This document shows positions 15,581 to 25,272 of a stretch of 64,000 nt of DNA, piece by piece. The DNA comes from Cellulomonas sp. (GTDB taxonomy: Bacteria; Actinomycetota; Actinomycetes; Actinomycetales; Cellulomonadaceae). Numbering within the stretch: the stretch's first letter is position 1; every line of letters begins with the position of its first letter. The notes below the pieces were generated by a model that saw only the letters and a program-made list of their open reading frames with translations, had not been told where the DNA came from and did no database searches. The DNA lies in the NCBI RefSeq assembly GCF_017744555.1, contig NZ_JAGIBD010000005.1, positions 62,001-126,000 of the forward strand, in the 5' to 3' direction. The translations under genes and the position numbers were made by a program.

Positions 15581-17239
15581 TCAGGGCTCGCGCCACCGGG
15601 TGGTGACGGGCAGCCGGCGGTCGCGGCCGAACGCGAGAGCGGTGACCTTGGGGCCGAGCGGGTACTGCCGGCGCTTCCACTCGGCCCGGTCGACGAGCTG
15701 CAGGACCTTGTCGACGACCGCGGGGTCGAACCCGCGGGCGAGCAGCTCGGCCCGGCCCTCGGCGTGCTCGACGTACGCGTCGAGCACCTCGTCGAGCAGG
15801 TGGTACGGCGGCAGCGAGTCCTGGTCGAGCTGTCCCGGCCGCAGCTCCGCGGACGGCGGCTTCGTGATGGACGACTCGGGGATCGGCGGCAGCTCGCCGC
15901 GGTCGATCGCGTGCTCGTTCCTCCAGCGCGCGAGCGCCCACACGCGGGACTTGTCGACGTCCTTGAGCGGCGCGAAGCCGCCGATGCTGCCGGCGTCGTA
16001 GATGGTGGCGTAGCCCGTCGCGAGCTCCGACTTGTTGCCGGGCGCGATGACGAGGTGACCCTCGCGGTTCGAGATGGCCATGAGGATCACGCCGCGGACG
16101 CGGGCCTGCAGGTTCTCCTCCGTGACGCCCTCGATGTCGAGCTCGCCGTGGAACGCGTCGACGATCGCACCGATGGGCTGCACCCGGTAGTCGGCGCCGA
16201 GCCGCTTCGCGAGGTCCTCCGCGTCGTCCTTGCTGTGGTCGGAGGAGTAGGCGGACGGCATCGAGACGCCGACCACGTTCGTCCCACCGACCGCGTCGGC
16301 CGCGACGGTCGCCGTCAGCGCCGAGTCGATGCCGCCCGACAGGCCGAGCACGACCGAGCGGAAACCGTTCTTGCGCACGTACCCGGACAGGCCCAGGACG
16401 ATCGCACGGTAGATCTCCTCGTCCGCGGACAGCGGCGGCACGCGCTCACCGGGCCGCTGCGGCTCGCCCTCGGGGGCCAGGTCCCACAGCAGCAGGTGCT
16501 CGACGAACTGCGGGGCGCTCGCCAGCACCGTCCCGTCGGTGTCGACGACGAACGACCCGCCGTCGAACACGAGGTCGTCCTGGCCGCCGACGAGGTTGAC
16601 GTACGCGACCGGGGCGTCGACCTCACGAGCCCGCCGAGCGGCGAGCTCGGTCCGGACGTGGCCCTTGCCCTCCTCGTAGGGCGAGCCGTTGAGCACGACG
16701 AGCAGGTCGACGTCGTGCTCGTCCATCTCGGACACCGGGCCGCCGTCCTGCCAGATGTCCTCGCAGATGACCACGCCGACGCGGCGACCCGCGACGTCGA
16801 GGACCAGCACCGCGTCGCCCGGCGTGAAGATCCGGTACTCGTCGAACACGCCGTAGTTCGGCAGGTGGTGCTTGTCGTAGCGCGCCTCGACGCGGCCGTG
16901 CCGCAGGAGCACCGCCTGGTTCGTCGGCCGGTGGTGGCCCTCGGGGCTCGTCGCGCCGTGCTCGCCGACCGAGCCGACGAGGACCGCGAGGCCGCCCAGA
17001 CCTGCGGCCTCGAGCTCCGTCGCCGCCCGCTGCAGCGCCGCCTCGGCACCGCGACGGAACGACGCGCGCAGCGCGAGGTCCTCGATCGGGTAGCCCGTGA
17101 TCGTCATCTCCGGGAACACGACCAGGTCGGCACCCTCGTCGGCCGCCTTCCGCGCCCAGCGCAGCACGGCGGCGGCGTTCGCGTCGACGTCCCCCACGCA
17201 CGTGTCGATCTGTGCCAGGGCGATGCGTGGTGCGGGCAT
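15581..17239 (-). CDS. nadE: Glutamine-dependent NAD+ synthetase
   Basis: 552 residues in two domains. Residues 1-290 are a nitrilase-fold glutaminase with the triad blocks FPEMTITGYP (Glu), YDKHHLPNYG (Lys) and VVICEDIW (Cys). The C-terminal synthetase has the ATP pyrophosphatase loop GLSGGIDSALT and GNKSELATGYATIYDA. It amidates deamido-NAD with glutamine-derived ammonia, the last step of NAD synthesis. TAGGCT (complement of 17247-17252) lies seven bases before ATG 17239, so the transcript is probably leaderless. nadA is in the same window at 59-60 kb. Confidence 0.95.
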   Translation of the reverse strand: MPAPRIALAQIDTCVGDVDANAAAVLRWARKAADEGADLVVFPEMTITGYPIEDLALRASFRRGAEAALQRAATELEAAGLGGLAVLVGSVGEHGATSPEGHHRPTNQAVLLRHGRVEARYDKHHLPNYGVFDEYRIFTPGDAVLVLDVAGRRVGVVICEDIWQDGGPVSEMDEHDVDLLVVLNGSPYEEGKGHVRTELAARRAREVDAPVAYVNLVGGQDDLVFDGGSFVVDTDGTVLASAPQFVEHLLLWDLAPEGEPQRPGERVPPLSADEEIYRAIVLGLSGYVRKNGFRSVVLGLSGGIDSALTATVAADAVGGTNVVGVSMPSAYSSDHSKDDAEDLAKRLGADYRVQPIGAIVDAFHGELDIEGVTEENLQARVRGVILMAISNREGHLVIAPGNKSELATGYATIYDAGSIGGFAPLKDVDKSRVWALARWRNEHAIDRGELPPIPESSITKPPSAELRPGQLDQDSLPPYHLLDEVLDAYVEHAEGRAELLARGFDPAVVDKVLQLVDRAEWKRRQYPLGPKVTALAFGRDRRLPVTTRWREP

Positions 17240-17246
17240 GGCGTCG

Positions 17247-17252
17247 AGCCTA
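17247..17252 (-). promoter_or_regulatory. Leaderless -10 (TAGGCT) for nadE
   Basis: TAGGCT on the minus strand, seven bases before ATG 17239. No Shine-Dalgarno sequence lies between. It supports ATG 17239 over a frame that stays open about 1 kb further upstream across the antisense of glnA2. Confidence 0.6.
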
Positions 17253-17332
17253 GTCAACGCCCGGACCGCCCGCCGCGACGCATCCGCGGACCTGCCACCG
17301 TCCCGGCCCTCGCATGGGGCAGGATGTGCCGC

Positions 17333-18670
17333 ATGGACAGGCAGCAGGAGTTCGTGCTCCGCACGGTCGAGGAGCGGGACATCCGCTTCATCCGCCTCTG
17401 GTTCACCGACGTGCTCGGGATCCTCAAGTCGGTCGCGGTCGCCCCGGCCGAGCTGGAGGCCGCGTTCTCCGAGGGCATCGGGTTCGACGGCAGCGCGATC
17501 GAGGGCCTGACGCGGGTCTACGAGGCGGACATGATCGCCAAGCCGGACCCGACGACGTTCCAGGTGCTGCCCTGGCGCGGCGAGCGGCACGGCACGGCCC
17601 GCATGTTCTGCGACCTGCTGACGCCCGACGGCGAGCCGTCGCTCGCCGACTCCCGCAACGTGCTCAAGCGCGCGCTCTCGCGGGCCAGTGACCAGGGGTT
17701 CACGTTCTACACGCACCCCGAGGTCGAGTTCTACCTCTTCGAGGCTCCCGCCGACCCGGCGCAGCCGCTCGTCCCGGTGGACCAGGGCGGCTACTTCGAC
17801 CACGTGCCGCGCGGCACCGCGCACGACTTCCGGCGCGCCGCGATCACGATGCTCGAGTCCATGGGCATCTCGGTGGAGTTCTCCCACCACGAGGCCGGCC
17901 CGGGCCAGAACGAGATCGACCTGCGGTACGCCGACGCGCTGACGACCGCGGACAACATCATGACGTTCCGCACGGTCGTCAAGGAGGTCGCGCTCGAGCA
18001 GGGCGTGTTCGCGTCCTTCATGCCGAAGCCGCTGTCCGACCAGCCCGGCTCGGGCATGCACACGCACCTGTCGCTGTTCGAGGGGGACCGCAACGCGTTC
18101 CACGAGCCCGGCGGGCACCTCGAGCTGTCGAAGACGGCACGCTCGTTCATCGCCGGTCTGCTCAGGCACGCCGCCGAGATCACGGCGGTGACGAACCAGT
18201 TCGTCAACTCGTACAAGCGGCTGTGGGGCGGCGCCGAGGCACCGAGCTACATCTGCTGGGGCCACAACAACCGCTCAGCGCTCGTGCGCGTGCCCATGTA
18301 CAAGCCCGGCAAGGGCAACTCGAGCCGCATCGAGTACCGCGCGGTGGACTCGGCGACCAACCCGTACCTCGCCTTCGCGGTGGTCCTGGCCGCCGGTCTC
18401 AAGGGCATCGAGGAGGGCTACGAGCTCCCCGAGGGTGCCGAGGACGACGTGTGGGAGCTCACCGACTCGGAGCGGCGCGCGCTCGGCATCGAGCCGCTGC
18501 CCACGTCGCTCGAGTCGGCCATCGCCGTGATGGAGAAGTCCGAGCTCGTCGCCGAGACGCTCGGCGAGCACGTGTTCGACTACTTCCTGCGCAACAAGCG
18601 GCAGGAGTGGGACGAGTACCGCGCGCAGGTCACGCCGTACGAGCTGCGGCGGTTCCTGCCGGTCCTGTGA
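17333..18670 (+). CDS. glnA2: Glutamine synthetase-like protein GlnA2
   Basis: 445 residues, a class I-alpha type glutamine synthetase (shorter than GlnA1 and without its adenylylation loop). Visible blocks: FDGSAIEGLTR (latch), HPEVEFYLF (metal site), NEIDLRYADAL, GSGMHTHLSLF, NSYKRLWGGAEAP and NRSALVRVP. It lacks the NLYELPPEE-type tyrosine segment, so GlnE should not adenylylate it. In Streptomyces and mycobacteria GlnA2-type proteins show weak or altered activity, some acting on polyamines. It lies directly upstream of glnE as in mycobacteria. CAGGAT seven bases before ATG suggests a leaderless start. Confidence 0.9.
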   Translation: MDRQQEFVLRTVEERDIRFIRLWFTDVLGILKSVAVAPAELEAAFSEGIGFDGSAIEGLTRVYEADMIAKPDPTTFQVLPWRGERHGTARMFCDLLTPDGEPSLADSRNVLKRALSRASDQGFTFYTHPEVEFYLFEAPADPAQPLVPVDQGGYFDHVPRGTAHDFRRAAITMLESMGISVEFSHHEAGPGQNEIDLRYADALTTADNIMTFRTVVKEVALEQGVFASFMPKPLSDQPGSGMHTHLSLFEGDRNAFHEPGGHLELSKTARSFIAGLLRHAAEITAVTNQFVNSYKRLWGGAEAPSYICWGHNNRSALVRVPMYKPGKGNSSRIEYRAVDSATNPYLAFAVVLAAGLKGIEEGYELPEGAEDDVWELTDSERRALGIEPLPTSLESAIAVMEKSELVAETLGEHVFDYFLRNKRQEWDEYRAQVTPYELRRFLPVL

Positions 18671-18719
18671 GCACGGTGACCGTGGGCCCGGTGACCGACG
18701 TACGCCCGGGGTGGGCCGC

Positions 18720-21700
18720 ATGAGCACGCCGTCCGCCGAGGGGCGTGGCGCAAGCCTCGCCGGGCGCCTCACACGCGCCGGGGTGACGGACGTCGGGCGG
18801 GCCGAGCGCATGCTGTCGGACGCGGCGCTGCTGGACGTGCTCCCGGACGCCGCAGCGGTGCTGCCGTCGCCGCTCGCCGACGTCGCCGACCCCGACCAGG
18901 CGCTGCTCACGCTCGCCAAGCTCGCCGGCGCAGTGCTGTCACAGCCGGCCGAGCACGCCCTGCTGCGCGACATCCTCGAGCACGACGACGAGCGTCGCGC
19001 CCGGCTGCTCGCCGTCGCGGGTGCCTCGGTGGCGCTCGGCGACACGCTCGTGGCGCACCCGGCCAACCTGCACGTCCTGGCCGACGACGCGCCGGCCCTC
19101 GGCGTCCCCGTCGCGGACGTGCGCGCCGAGCTGCTGCGGGCCGTCGGGGCCGACCCGGGGGCCGCCGTCCCCGTCGCCGCGCTCGGCGGCCGTGACGGCA
19201 CCGACGCGATGCGTCGCGCGTACCGCACCCGGCTGCTGCGGATCGCCGCCGCCGACCTCACGTCCCGCGACCCGCTGTCGAGGCTGCCGGGGGTGGCGGC
19301 CGCGCTGGCCGACCTCGCGGGGGCCGCACTCGAGGCGGCGCTCGCCGTGGCACGGGCCGACCTCGACGACCACGGTGCCGGCGTACGGCTGGCCGTGATC
19401 GGCATGGGCAAGGGCGGCGCCCGCGAGCTGAACTACGTGAGCGACGTCGACGTCGTGTACGTCGCGGAGCCGGTCGACGGTATCGACGAGTCGGAGGCGC
19501 TCGCGGTCGGGGCGCGGCTCGCCGCCGGGCTGGCCCGCGTCTGCTCGACGTCGTCGGGGGAGCCCGCGCTGTGGCCCGTCGACGCGGCGCTGCGCCCCGA
19601 GGGCAAGGACGGGCCGCTCGTCCGGACCCTCGCGAGCCACAAGGCGTACTACGAGCGCTGGGCCAAGACGTGGGAGTTCCAGGCGCTGCTCAAGGCGCGC
19701 CCGCTCGCCGGGGACGCCGCGCTCGGCGAGGAGTACGTCGCGACGACGCAGCCGTTCGTGTGGGCGGCCGTGCAGCGCGACCACTTCGTCGAGGACTCAC
19801 AGGCGATGCGCCGCCGCGTCGAGCAGCACGTGCCCGCCGCGGAGGCCGACCGGCAGCTCAAGCTCGGGGTCGGCGGCCTGCGGGACGTCGAGTTCACGGT
19901 CCAGCTGCTGCAGCTCGTGCACGGTCGCGCGGACGACTCGATCCGCAGCTCGAGCACCCTCACCGCGCTGGCCGCGCTGGCCGCCGGCGGGTACGTCGGC
20001 CGGGAGCACGCTGCGCAGCTCGCCGTCTGCTACCGCCTGCTGCGCGTCCTCGAGCACCGGATCCAGCTGTACAGGATGCGGCGCACGCACCTCATGCCGA
20101 CCGCGGAGGCGGACCTGCGGCGGCTCGCCCGGTCGGTGGGGATGCGGGCCGAAGGCCCGGAGGGGCTCGTCGACCGGTGGCGGACCGTGCGGCGCGACGT
20201 GCGGCGGCTGCACGAGGAGCTGTTCTACCGCCCGCTGCTGCCCGCGACGGCCCAGCTGTCCGCGGAGGAGGCCAGCCTCGCGCCGGACGCCGCCCGCGCA
20301 CGGCTCGCGGCGATCGGCTACCGCGACCCTGCGGGGTCGATGCGGCACATCGCGGCACTCACGGAGGGCGTGTCGCGGCGCGCGGCGATCCAGCGCCAGC
20401 TGCTGCCCGTGATGCTCGGGTGGTTCGCGGACGGGCCCGACCCGGACGGCGGCCTGCTCGCGTTCCGGCGGCTGTCCGAGGAGCTCGGCGCCACGCACTG
20501 GTACCTCAAGCTCCTGCGCGACTCCGGCACGGTGGCCCAACGGCTCGCACGCGTCCTGTCGACGTCGCGGTACGTCGCCGACGCGCTCACCCGGTCGCCC
20601 GAGTCGGTGACGTGGCTGGGCCAGGACAGCGAGCTCGAACCCCGGACGCACGCGCGCCTGTCGGCCGAGGCCGACGCGATCCTCACGCGCGCGCACGAGC
20701 GTGTGCCCGCGGTGACCGCGCTGCGGGGGCTGCGGCGGCGCGAGCTCGCGCGGACCGCGGCCGCGGACGTGCTCGACGTCGTCACGGGCATCCGGGCGTC
20801 GCAGAGCCTCACGGTCGCGGCGGACGTCGTGCTCGCGGGTGCGCTGCGGGTCGCGCAGTGGGAGGCCCGGCAGGCACGGCTGCTCGACGAGGACCCCACC
20901 CGCATGCTCATCGTCGCGATGGGGCGCCTCGGCGGCCGGGAGGTCGGCTACTCGTCCGACGCGGACGTGCTGTTCGTGCACGACCCGCTGCCGGGCGTCG
21001 ACGCGGTGCTGGCCCAGGAGTTCGCGCTGTCGGTGGCGACCGAGATCCGTTCGCTTCTCGGGGCCGTCGGGCCGGAGCCGGTGCTCGCCGTCGACGCGGA
21101 CCTGCGTCCCGAGGGACGCAACGGCCCCCTGGTCCGGACGTTCGACTCGTACGCCGAGTACTACGCGCGGTGGTCGTCGCCGTGGGAGAGCCAGGCGCTG
21201 CTGCGCGCCCGGCCGGTCGCCGGAGACGCCGAGCTCGCGGACCGGTTCGTCGAGCTGATCGCGCCCCTGCGGTACCCGGCCGGAGGCATCGACCAGTCGA
21301 CCGTGCGCGAGGTCCGGCGGATCAAGGCGCGGGTCGAGTCCGAGCGCCTGCCGCGTGGCGTCGACCCGGCCCGGCACCTCAAGCTCGGTCGCGGCGGCAT
21401 CTCCGACGTCGAGTGGACCGTCCAGCTGCTGCAGCTGCTCCACGCGCACGACGTGCCGGACCTGCGCACGACCGGCACGCTCGACGCGCTGATCGCCGCC
21501 GCGCGCGCGGACCTGGTCGACGCCGAGGACGCGCGGGTGCTCGCCGACGCGTGGCTGCTGGCGTCGCGGCTCCGCGACGCGAACGTGCTGTGGACCGGTC
21601 GGCAGGAAGGCGCGCACGCCGACGTCCTGCCGCACGACCGGCAGGCGCTCGCCGGCGTCGCGCGCGTCATGGGCTACCCGGCGGGTTCGGCCGGCGAGCT

Positions 21701-21767
21701 CGAGGAGGACTACCTGCGGACGGCCCGTCGTGCGCGGGCCGTGGTGGAGCGCGTCTTCTACGGCTGA
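18720..21767 (+). CDS. glnE: Bifunctional glutamine synthetase adenylyltransferase/adenylyl-removing enzyme
   Basis: 1015 residues with two tandem nucleotidyltransferase halves, each followed by a helical domain. The N-terminal (adenylyl-removing) half has GMGKGGARELNYVSDVD near residue 227; the C-terminal (adenylylating) half has GRLGGREVGYSSDADV near residue 740. Both metal-binding Asp pairs are kept. It controls GlnA1 by modifying a tyrosine. ATG 18720 is preferred over GTG 18711; ribosome binding is weak and the gene is probably read from the glnA2 transcript 49 bases upstream. Its 3' end overlaps the convergent transporter gene by ten bases. Confidence 0.95.
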   Translation: MSTPSAEGRGASLAGRLTRAGVTDVGRAERMLSDAALLDVLPDAAAVLPSPLADVADPDQALLTLAKLAGAVLSQPAEHALLRDILEHDDERRARLLAVAGASVALGDTLVAHPANLHVLADDAPALGVPVADVRAELLRAVGADPGAAVPVAALGGRDGTDAMRRAYRTRLLRIAAADLTSRDPLSRLPGVAAALADLAGAALEAALAVARADLDDHGAGVRLAVIGMGKGGARELNYVSDVDVVYVAEPVDGIDESEALAVGARLAAGLARVCSTSSGEPALWPVDAALRPEGKDGPLVRTLASHKAYYERWAKTWEFQALLKARPLAGDAALGEEYVATTQPFVWAAVQRDHFVEDSQAMRRRVEQHVPAAEADRQLKLGVGGLRDVEFTVQLLQLVHGRADDSIRSSSTLTALAALAAGGYVGREHAAQLAVCYRLLRVLEHRIQLYRMRRTHLMPTAEADLRRLARSVGMRAEGPEGLVDRWRTVRRDVRRLHEELFYRPLLPATAQLSAEEASLAPDAARARLAAIGYRDPAGSMRHIAALTEGVSRRAAIQRQLLPVMLGWFADGPDPDGGLLAFRRLSEELGATHWYLKLLRDSGTVAQRLARVLSTSRYVADALTRSPESVTWLGQDSELEPRTHARLSAEADAILTRAHERVPAVTALRGLRRRELARTAAADVLDVVTGIRASQSLTVAADVVLAGALRVAQWEARQARLLDEDPTRMLIVAMGRLGGREVGYSSDADVLFVHDPLPGVDAVLAQEFALSVATEIRSLLGAVGPEPVLAVDADLRPEGRNGPLVRTFDSYAEYYARWSSPWESQALLRARPVAGDAELADRFVELIAPLRYPAGGIDQSTVREVRRIKARVESERLPRGVDPARHLKLGRGGISDVEWTVQLLQLLHAHDVPDLRTTGTLDALIAAARADLVDAEDARVLADAWLLASRLRDANVLWTGRQEGAHADVLPHDRQALAGVARVMGYPAGSAGELEEDYLRTARRARAVVERVFYG

Positions 21768-22957
21768 GGCTCGTCCTGCGCCCGGTCGACGATCGGCGCG
21801 ACCGCGGGGTCGGCCTCCTCCTCGTCGAGGTCCACCCAGCCGCGCTGGCGGCGCAACGCCTGCTCGTCCTCCTGCAGCAGCGGCGAGTCGACGAGCTCGT
21901 GGCGCTGCACGTACACCGACGACACGGCCTGGATCGTCGCGGCGACCGGCAGGGCGAGGAACGCGCCGATCGGGCCGAACACCGCGCCGAACGCGAGCAC
22001 CGCGAGGAACGAGATCGCCGGGTTGAGCTCGAGCGACCGCGCGGACACCTTGGGGGAGAAGATCAGGTTCTCGACCTGCTGGTACCCGATGATGAACGCG
22101 AGCACCAGGAGGCCCTTGACGGGGTCGACGGCGAGCGCGACCGCCGTCGGGACGGCCCCGGCGATGTAGGTGCCGATCGTGGGCACGAACTGCGACACGA
22201 CACCGGTGAAGACCGCGAGCGGAAGCGCGTACGGGATCCGCAGGATCGACAGGAAGATGAACGTGAACACGCTCGACAGCGCCGCGAGCACGATGCGCGA
22301 GTTGATGAAGTCCGCGACCTTCTCCTGCGAGACCTCCCACAGCCGCAGCAGCTCGCGCTGTCGCCTCGGCGCGAACAGCCGGAGCACGGCGGCCCGGAAC
22401 CGGGGTCCCGCGCTGGCCATGTAGTACGTGACGAGCAGCACGGACGTGAGCGTGAACAGCCCACCGATGATCGACGCGCCGGCACCGAGGATCCCCGGGG
22501 CGAGCGCCTGCCAGTTGTCCGCGATCGAGTCCGTCGCCTCGTCGACCGTGGGCAGGTCGATGCCGAACGTCGTGTCCGCCCACGTCACCAGCTGTGTGTA
22601 GTAGGTCGGCAGGTTGTCGACGAGCTCCGCGACCTGCGTGACGAACAGGCCGCCGAACAGCGCGATCACCGCGAGGATCACGATCCCCGACGTCAGCATG
22701 ACGATGCCCGTCGACCGCGTGCGGCGGACGCCGTGCGCCACGAGCCAGCGGATGAGCGGCTCCATCGCGAGCGAGATGAACCACGAGATCACGACGATCG
22801 TCAGCACGTTCCCGAGCAGCCCGAGCGCGCGCCAGGCGAACGCCGCGAGGAACACGGCGACGACGCCCATGACGAGCGCGCGGGGGAGCCACGGTGGCGG
22901 TCGGCGGGGGTCGGTGACGGCCGTGGCGGTACGCCCGGTGTCGCTGGCTCGCGGCAT
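21758..22957 (-). CDS. AI-2E family (TerF/PerM-like) transporter
   Basis: 399 residues. After a Pro/Arg-rich cytoplasmic N terminus come about eight transmembrane helices in the pattern of the AI-2E transporter family, including the conserved VPTIGTYIAGAVP, FIIGYQQVENLIFSPKV and FGAVFGPIGAFLALP in the C-terminal half. Members export autoinducer-2, act as Na+/H+ antiporters or have unknown substrates; none can be assigned here. ATG 22957 has a close purine-rich site (AGGGGGAGC). The C-terminal tail is acidic. Confidence 0.88.
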   Translation of the reverse strand: MPRASDTGRTATAVTDPRRPPPWLPRALVMGVVAVFLAAFAWRALGLLGNVLTIVVISWFISLAMEPLIRWLVAHGVRRTRSTGIVMLTSGIVILAVIALFGGLFVTQVAELVDNLPTYYTQLVTWADTTFGIDLPTVDEATDSIADNWQALAPGILGAGASIIGGLFTLTSVLLVTYYMASAGPRFRAAVLRLFAPRRQRELLRLWEVSQEKVADFINSRIVLAALSSVFTFIFLSILRIPYALPLAVFTGVVSQFVPTIGTYIAGAVPTAVALAVDPVKGLLVLAFIIGYQQVENLIFSPKVSARSLELNPAISFLAVLAFGAVFGPIGAFLALPVAATIQAVSSVYVQRHELVDSPLLQEDEQALRRQRGWVDLDEEEADPAVAPIVDRAQDEPQP

Positions 22958-23089
22958 GTGCTCCCCCTGCGGAGGGCTGGGACCAGTCGGGTCGTTCGCA
23001 CCGTACCGCGCCATCTCTCGCGCGCTGACCAGCAACGCTGCCATGCTCAGGGGATTCGGGCGTGTCGGGACATGTCGGGAGGAAACCTC

Positions 23090-24523
23090 ATGGCGGAGCG
23101 GAGCAGGCCCAGCGGGGACGACGAGCCGGAGGAGCCCGCTCCGGGCGACACCCAGCCGATCCCCGGACCGGGCGACACCCAGCCGGTCGCGGTCGACGAG
23201 GTGGCGGCCCTACGGTCGCGGCTGGAGGCGCTCGAGGCCGAGAACACCCGCCTGAGGTCCGCCGCCCCGCCGACGGTCGTGGTCGCCGCACCACCGCGGC
23301 GTCGACGTCCCGGACGGGCGACGGCCGCCGTCGTGCTCATCGTGGTCGCCGCGCTCCTGGCCCCCGTGGCGGTCGTCGCCGTGTGGGCCAAGGGACTCGC
23401 GGAGGACACCGACCGGTACCTCGCCACGGTCGCGCCGCTGGCCGACGACCCGCAGATCCAGTCGGCCGTCACGAACCGGCTGACGAACGCGATCGTCGAC
23501 GCGGTGAACCTCCAGGACCTCGCCCAGACGGCGACGGGTGCCGTCTCGGACCTCGGGCTCCCGCCGCGCCTGTCGGCCGCGGTGCTCGCGCTGCAGGGCC
23601 CGCTCGTCGACGCCGCGACCACCTTCATCCGCAAGGGCGTCGACCGGGTCGTCACGTCGGACGCGTTCTCGACGGCGTGGGAGCAGGCGAACAGGGCCGC
23701 GCACGAGCAGATCGTTGCGGTGATGCGCGGCGACCCCGACGCGATCGCGAGCATCGACTCACAGGGCACCCTGACCGTCGACCTCACGCCCGTGATCGAG
23801 CAGGTCAAGGCCGCGCTCTCGAACGCGGGCTTCACGATCGTCGACCGGATCCCCACCATCAACGCGAGCTTCCCGCTCGCGCAGAGCGCCGACCTCGTCA
23901 GGCTGCAGAACGCCTACCGGATGCTCGACGTGCTCGGCACGTGGCTGCCGTGGCTCGTGATCGCGCTCCTCGCAGGCGGCGTGATGCTGTCGCAGAACAA
24001 GTCCCGGGCGCTCGTCGTCGCGGGGCTGACCCTCGCCGGGGCGATGCTGGTGCTCGGGCTGGCGCTCACGATCGGCCGGTCCGTGTACGCGAACTCCCTG
24101 CCGCCCGAGGTGCAACGGCCCGACGCGGCCGTCGTCGTGTACGACCAGGTCGTCTCCCTGCTCAGGATCACGCTGCGGTCCGCGTTCGTGCTCGGGGTCG
24201 TCGTGGCGGCCGTCGCGTTCGTGTCCGGCCGGAGCGCCTCGGCGGTCGCCCTGCGGTCCGGCTACACGAGGTCCGCCGCGTGGGTGCGCGGCGCGGGGGA
24301 GCGTCGGGGCGTGACGACCGGACCGGTGGGCGAGTGGCTCGGCGAGCAGCGGGTGCTGCTGCGGGTCGTCGTCGCGGTCGGGGCCGGCCTCGCGCTCGTC
24401 CTCGGAACTCCGCTGACCCCGGGCTACGTGCTCGGGGTGGCGATCGTCGCGATCGTGCTGCTGCTTCTCCTGTCGCTGCTCGCCCGGCCACCGGCCTCCG
24501 ACGACGGGGTCAGCGCTGCCTGA
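23090..24523 (+). CDS. Multi-pass membrane protein with coiled coil and periplasmic domain
   Basis: 477 residues, no named family recognised. Layout: acidic N terminus (EEPAPGDTQPIPGPGDTQP, two GDTQP repeats), short coiled coil ALRSRLEALEAENTRLR (about 45-65), one transmembrane helix (about 80-105), a helical extracytoplasmic domain of about 175 residues, then four to five more helices. This arrangement recurs in actinobacterial integral membrane proteins of unknown role. ATG 23090 has GGGAGG seven bases upstream; an in-frame ATG at 23072 would add six residues. The downstream hydrolase starts seven bases after its stop, suggesting one transcript. Confidence 0.72.
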   Translation: MAERSRPSGDDEPEEPAPGDTQPIPGPGDTQPVAVDEVAALRSRLEALEAENTRLRSAAPPTVVVAAPPRRRRPGRATAAVVLIVVAALLAPVAVVAVWAKGLAEDTDRYLATVAPLADDPQIQSAVTNRLTNAIVDAVNLQDLAQTATGAVSDLGLPPRLSAAVLALQGPLVDAATTFIRKGVDRVVTSDAFSTAWEQANRAAHEQIVAVMRGDPDAIASIDSQGTLTVDLTPVIEQVKAALSNAGFTIVDRIPTINASFPLAQSADLVRLQNAYRMLDVLGTWLPWLVIALLAGGVMLSQNKSRALVVAGLTLAGAMLVLGLALTIGRSVYANSLPPEVQRPDAAVVVYDQVVSLLRITLRSAFVLGVVVAAVAFVSGRSASAVALRSGYTRSAAWVRGAGERRGVTTGPVGEWLGEQRVLLRVVVAVGAGLALVLGTPLTPGYVLGVAIVAIVLLLLLSLLARPPASDDGVSAA

Positions 24524-24530
24524 CGACCAC

Positions 24531-25268
24531 GTGCCCGAGGCGGGAGCCGCCGAGCAGCCGCGACCGTCCGGCGCGGGTCGGGGCGGTCGGCGGGTGGTGC
24601 AGCGCGCGTGGTGGCTCGTGCGCGACTACGCGTTCGTGCTGCGCTGGCAGGCCGCCGGTGCGACGACCCGGACCGGCCCCGACGCGCTGCGGACACCCGA
24701 GCACCCGTCCGGACCGCCCGTCGTCCTCGTGCCCGGCGTGTACGAGCCGTGGCAGTTCCTGCTGCCGCTCGCGACCGTGCTGCACGAGCACGGGGTGCGG
24801 GTCCATGTGCTGCCCGAGCTCGGCATCAACCACCGGCCCATCCCTGACCAGGCGACGCTGCTCGGCCGGTACCTCGTCGAGCAGGACCTGCGGGACGTCG
24901 TGCTGGTCGCGCACAGCAAGGGCGGCCTCATCGGCAAGCTCGCGATGCTGCGCGAGGACCCCGACGACCGGGTCGCGTCGATGGTCGCGGTCAACACGCC
25001 GTTCGCGGGATCGGTGTACGCCCGCTGGTTCCCGGCTGCGGCCGTGCGCGCGTTCAAGCCGACCGACGCCACGATCGTCGCGCTGCGCGCCGAGCTCGCC
25101 GTGAACCACCGGATCACGTCGGCGTTCAGCTTCTGGGACCCGCACATCCCGGCAAGCAGCTCGCTCGACGGCGGCGTCGACGTGGTCCTGGACACCCCGG
25201 GCCACTTCAGACCCCTCGCCGACCCGCGCCTGCAGGAGCTGCTGCTCGAACGGCTCGGCGTGCCGTGA
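24531..25268 (+). CDS. Alpha/beta hydrolase (lipase-like)
   Basis: 245 residues. The nucleophile elbow is VLVAHSKGGLIGK (Ser in the H-S-K-G-G form), preceded by the oxyanion-region motif VVLVPGVYEPWQF; the catalytic Asp and His are probably in GGVDVVLDTPGHFRP near the C terminus. No signal peptide is seen, so it should be cytosolic or associated with the inner face of the membrane. The HSKGG elbow and PGVYEP motif resemble triacylglycerol lipase/esterase-like proteins; substrate unknown. Confidence 0.8.
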   Translation: MPEAGAAEQPRPSGAGRGGRRVVQRAWWLVRDYAFVLRWQAAGATTRTGPDALRTPEHPSGPPVVLVPGVYEPWQFLLPLATVLHEHGVRVHVLPELGINHRPIPDQATLLGRYLVEQDLRDVVLVAHSKGGLIGKLAMLREDPDDRVASMVAVNTPFAGSVYARWFPAAAVRAFKPTDATIVALRAELAVNHRITSAFSFWDPHIPASSSLDGGVDVVLDTPGHFRPLADPRLQELLLERLGVP

Positions 25269-25272
25269 CCGG

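Noticed and set aside
15764-17332. Upstream extension of the glnA2 frame
   Set aside because: Runs antisense to nadE, whose domains are unmistakable; glnA2 begins at ATG 17333 where homology starts.
18672-18684. CACGGTGACCGTG palindrome between glnA2 and glnE
   Set aside because: A 13-bp symmetric sequence is easily produced by GC-rich DNA and no promoter is evident; the repeat CGGTGACCG 16 bp on is noted but not interpretable.
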